In this document: one piece after another, positions 57,051 through 64,000 of the stretch
Position numbering within the stretch: position 1 is the first letter of the stretch
Layout: every line of letters begins with the position of its first letter
Origin: Pseudorasbora parva
Lineage: Eukaryota; Chordata; Actinopteri; Cypriniformes; Gobionidae
Assembly: GCF_024679245.1 (NCBI RefSeq)
Contig: NC_090172.1
Location: 39,978,653 to 40,042,652 of the forward strand
Direction: 5' to 3'
Length of the DNA: 64,000 bases
Program-made: the position numbers and the translations under genes
Notes under the pieces: model-generated
The model's database searches: none
What the model saw: the letters and a program-made list of their open reading frames with translations, nothing else
Told to the model about the DNA's origin: nothing

Positions 57051-59366
57051 TCATATATAGTCACACTAAAATTTACTCAGACACCTTCAACGTTTATTTG
57101 CTATATAGAAAATGGTAAAATAATTGTGTCCAAAAAAATTCATCTTGATAATGTCAGATAACTGACAGAAAGGTGGATTACAATCAACCAATCAGTTGTC
57201 AGCTATTAATAATACCAATTTAAGCTTAATTTTGTTCAGTTTGTGGTGTAAAAGGTTGCATTAGCAATAATTAAAAAAAAAAAAAAAATACTTACACAAA
57301 ACTCAAAGTTATTTTGAAACAATAATTTTGGTCCCAAATCTTTTATCAATTTTACTGGTCCACTGTATTAAGAATGTTTGGGCGTAATATATAACAGTTG
57401 ACTTAATTTTGCTATCCTCACTTACATAAATAAAGTGTTCTGCACCCACTAAAGAAAAAAGTAAAATAAAATACAAAATACATCTGGTGTCTGAATAAGT
57501 TTTGGTTTGACACCTGTCAATTAACAAATTGCACATTCAAAGATTTAAGGACTCGAATAGTGTTGACATAAATGTCGGAATTATTTTGAAAAGCTTCAAA
57601 GCTTTAAAATAAACTCAAGAAACACCATAAGTGTATCATAAATATGGTACACACTAATATAGATTTGTAAAATAGACCAAATTCATAATTTACTGACAAT
57701 CTCCCTCTTTTGGATCATTGAGTCAGTCTTGAAAACCAGATTATTTTGTGAATCAGAAAGAATGACGCATTCATGATAAATATTAAGAAGTCTCAGGTTT
57801 GGAACAACATAAGGGTGAGTAAATGATGACTGCATTTTCCTCTTTCCGTGAACTATTCCTTCAAAAAACTTTTGACCTGTTATTAAAAAAAACAATAGCA
57901 CCACACACACACGCCTTGGAAATTTTATTACAAAAAAGAATATACACAACATATATCTCAGGAATGGACCTACTCATGGTAGAAGAACACATAAGTCCAC
58001 ATAAATATTCCTGCCCGCAGTCATCTTGGTTTGTCTGGAATATGTCATCCCAGATAGTACTTTTCCCATTACTTCTCATAGGATTAAAATAATACTTAAT
58101 ACAACACACACCGTTTCATAAAATGAATACTGTTCAGCTTTTTCATAAATATAAACACTCACAGTTTAATATTTTAAAGCTTGTTATAAAATATATAGAT
58201 TTAGGGCACACAAAACATATAACATTTACAAGGAAGAGCAAATGTGTTCCTCCAAATGTATCATAGAAACTAATAATAATCAAATTTATGTTTTTAATAT
58301 GTTCATGCCATATATCTTTTGGAGGATTGTCAGACTGAATGTTTAAAAAAAACTATTCCAAATACATGCTTTCATAATAATGTAAATATGAATAAGACAG
58401 CTATACATTTGTACAATGAAAACTATATTCCCCCTGTTTAACCAAACATGAATTTTCTCTGAAACATTCAAGTAATGCCAATGCAAATGAGAAAATGTTT
58501 CCACAAACACAGCCTACGTCATTATCTGAGGAAATAGTGAGAAACCTAACACTGAATCTAACAGTGTTTTGTATGTCTCCTCTTAGAGGTAAAACCTCCA
58601 TATTGGCTAGACTGAGATTCCAGTCGTATTACTATAAGCTGCAAATGTCATTAAAGATTCAATGTCAGTATTATTGCCAAGTTTAAAGCATTTAATGGCT
58701 GTCCATCATGTATGATTGCTGCTATATTAAGTGAATACTGGCTTTCATTTATTGCACAAAAGTAGCTGCATCATTTTTGCCAAGTAGCTACAGAGAAATA
58801 ACATTTATTCCTAAAAGTGAATAGTACATTTTTGTTACTAGTACTTATTTTAGTTATTATTACGTAATACAATTTCTTTCATTATTTTCTGCTAGCTTTT
58901 TTCTCACTGATAGTGACAAGAAACTATTCAGAATTTTCCCCATGCAGTACTTCTAAAGGGATCTGTGGTTCAGACAATAGCGACTATTCCTTTTTTAGTT
59001 TTGTTTAAATATAAAGCCCTATTATAGTTTCATAGTAGGCTAATAATTGAATACAAACTAAGACCTATAGGCCTGCAAAGTGAGATTGTAAATAACAACT
59101 GGGGTAGAGTGTCTCAGAAATAGGTAAGTATTTGCAGTAAATACAGTACAAGTAAATCAGGACTATTTGGATAGTTTTAATAACCGACTTAGCCTATAAT
59201 AAATGGTTTCTAAGCAAACTGAAAAGATAAGGTGGGATATTAGCCATTTAGGTAAGTAATACAGTAATGGTTAATTTTAAGAAATTAATGTTAATCCGCG
59301 CTGACATAAAGTCAGATTGAGTTGAGATTTGATTGCGTAGCCTACTGGTGGCAAACAAACAGTCAT
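57051..59366 (-). other. fibin downstream region, probable 3'UTR
   Basis: AT-rich. A - strand AATAAA at 57929-57924 (plus aattttattac) is one candidate poly(A) signal, giving a 3'UTR of about 1.4 kb. Others lie nearer the stop. At about 57,800-57,870 there is the half-MITE phrase gggtgagtaaatgatgactg. Confidence 0.35.
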
Positions 59367-61992
<2,626 letters not shown>

Positions 61993-62047
61993 CCCCTTTG
62001 AACCTGGTTCCCCCAATGTTCCTTGTGCAGATATCCGCTACAAGGGG

Positions 62048-64000
<1,953 letters not shown>

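Overview
The window is vertebrate nuclear DNA, almost certainly from a teleost and probably a cyprinid. The evidence is split genes with GT/AG introns, proteins that align clearly with vertebrate MADD, BBOX1 and FIBIN, and dense fish-type DNA transposons (Tc1, hAT-like and TTAA-flanked elements, MITEs) with long dinucleotide tracts. There are no bacterial operons, rRNA genes or CRISPR arrays. Species and homoeolog cannot be fixed from the sequence alone.

Region 1 (1 to about 37,765, + strand) is the 3' part of madd, a Rab3/Rab27 guanine-nucleotide exchange factor with a DENN module. I trace 34 coding exons from 2288 to the stop codon at 36086-36088, followed by a roughly 1.7 kb 3'UTR. The 5' exons (N-terminus and uDENN) lie upstream of the window. 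One large exon, carrying the end of the DENN module, falls in a 200-N assembly gap (5924-6123). The exon at 7969-8220 has a reading-frame conflict. Several short phase-symmetric exons (15, 30, 60 and 9 nt) look like alternative cassettes, and a 49-nt candidate exon would change the C-terminus.

Region 2 (about 38,000 to 54,300, - strand) is bbox1, gamma-butyrobetaine dioxygenase, the last enzyme of carnitine synthesis. It lies tail-to-tail with madd. Seven coding exons give a complete 433-residue protein in which every known zinc, iron and 2-oxoglutarate ligand is present. It has a 46-residue basic N-terminal extension compared with the human enzyme. A TATA-containing promoter with a very short noncoding first exon is proposed near 54.3 kb.

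Region 3 (about 57,900 to 60,050, - strand) is fibin, an intronless gene for a small secreted protein involved in pectoral fin bud initiation. It sits upstream of bbox1 in the same orientation, as in mammals. The window ends in fibin upstream DNA (60-64 kb), where no further gene is recognised.

Introns and spacers are rich in transposons. They include a nearly complete Tc1 element with TA target duplication and long IR/DR-type ends (51,654-53,284), three hAT-like nonautonomous elements with perfect 8-bp target duplications, several TTAA-bounded fold-back elements, Tc1 remnants, a tRNA-derived SINE-like element and several simple-sequence tracts. No novel multi-gene system was found. The points most worth checking are the madd splice and frame anomalies, the presequence-like bbox1 N-terminus and the well-delimited transposon insertions.
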